From the IMG/VR virus record IMGVR_UViG_3300032265_000040, positions 1 through 23,275 of that record: a stretch of 23,275 bases of DNA; one strand, 5' to 3'. The notes beneath the pieces were generated by a model that saw only the letters and a program-made list of their open reading frames with translations, had not been told where the DNA came from and made no database searches. This DNA is from a virus. Of this stretch, positions 23,159 to 23,275 are shown one piece after another (positions within the stretch are counted from its first letter, which is position 1; each line of letters begins with the position of its first letter). Position numbers and translations under genes: made by a program.

Positions 23159-23178
23159 TCAATTCGTATACAAATTGA
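23159..23178. promoter_or_regulatory. Near-perfect 20-base palindrome abutting a late promoter
   Basis: On the minus strand TCAATT-T-GTATAC-G-AATTGA, symmetric about GTATAC with a single mismatched pair. It is one base from the TATAAATA octamer and 14 bases after the stop of the upstream partial gene. It may be an operator-like site or the terminator of the upstream gene; no T-tract follows, which speaks against the latter. Confidence 0.5.
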
Positions 23179-23192
23179 ATTATCATAAGTTC

Positions 23193-23275
23193 TTAACCGA
23201 GTGTGACATAACCCCATTGGACTGTTTGACTAGACCCACTAGAGTTGTTAATTCCAAAGTCAAATCTATTGGTAG
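23193..23275 (-). CDS. 3' end of an unidentified structural gene (partial)
   Basis: The minus strand from the right edge reads 27 codons in one open frame: TNRFDFGINNSSGSSQ then TVQWGYVTLG, ending at TAA (23193-23195). The other two minus-strand frames offer less: one stops at its second codon, the other gives a low-complexity Leu/Val run. The composition (Ser, Gly, Asn, aromatic beta-type residues) resembles the C-terminus of phage fibre or baseplate proteins, and the position upstream of the fibre genes fits. Which protein it is cannot be told from 27 residues. Confidence 0.6.
   Translation of the reverse strand, partial: TNRFDFGINNSSGSSQTVQWGYVTLG

Noticed and set aside
1-23275. tRNA genes, integrase, insertion sequences or host-derived metabolic genes
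   Set aside because: Looked for in the translations and gaps. All gaps are under about 140 bases and hold promoters or hairpins, with no cloverleaf or mobile-element features.

Overview
The window is the late structural region of a T4-like myovirus (tailed phage with a contractile tail). Every supportable gene is on the minus strand, so transcription runs from high to low coordinates. In that direction the core order is gp13, gp14, gp15, [extra virion protein], gp16, gp17, gp18, gp19, gp20, the same order as T4 genes 13-20. Low GC outside the glycine-rich genes and several structural families typical of marine T4-like phages suggest an aquatic, probably uncultured phage. Nothing here identifies the host; cyanophage-, pelagiphage- or methylotroph-infecting relatives are all possible.

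Layout in transcription order. (1) 23275-10268: a fibre/adhesin island where T4 carries genes 9-12 and wac. It begins with the 3' end of an unidentified structural gene. Six glycine-rich paralogues follow, named here by position: F 21969-23117, E 20817-21959, D 18660-20804, C 14071-15171, B 12336-14021, A 10268-11959. Among them lie a 1004-residue repeat fibre (15510-18524) and two small conserved marine-phage proteins (15171-15500 and 11963-12316). The genes are mosaics of a few parts: N-terminal anchors, 14-residue Ala/Asn repeats, IPT/TIG-like and Ig-like domains, an ~80-residue cassette present in four of the six, and a common C-terminal tail. (2) 10217-7539: neck and head-completion proteins gp13, gp14 and gp15. 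(3) 7518-5779: a virion protein resembling a beta-propeller, inserted between gp15 and gp16. (4) 5764-3657: the two terminase subunits, overlapping by ATGA. (5) 3589-1334: sheath and tube. (6) 1274 to the left edge: portal protein, lacking its C-terminus because the window ends.

The products form the DNA-packaging motor (gp16, gp17, gp20), the neck that joins head to tail (gp13, gp14, gp15), the contractile tail (gp18, gp19) and a large set of candidate receptor-binding fibres.

Regulation visible in the sequence: octamers matching the T4 late promoter TATAAATA (also CATAAATA) precede gp18, gp13, the 1004-residue fibre and genes B and F, and one lies inside the end of B ahead of the 117-residue gene. 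A clear intrinsic terminator separates gp19 from gp20. Three points stand out. A hairpin overlapping the gp13 late promoter would hide the gp13 ribosome-binding site in read-through mRNA. The adhesins show a modular cassette slot and near-identical DNA patches that point to recombination among paralogues. The F late promoter looks like the decayed 3' end of another paralogue. Gaps between genes are short, the longest being about 135 bases.
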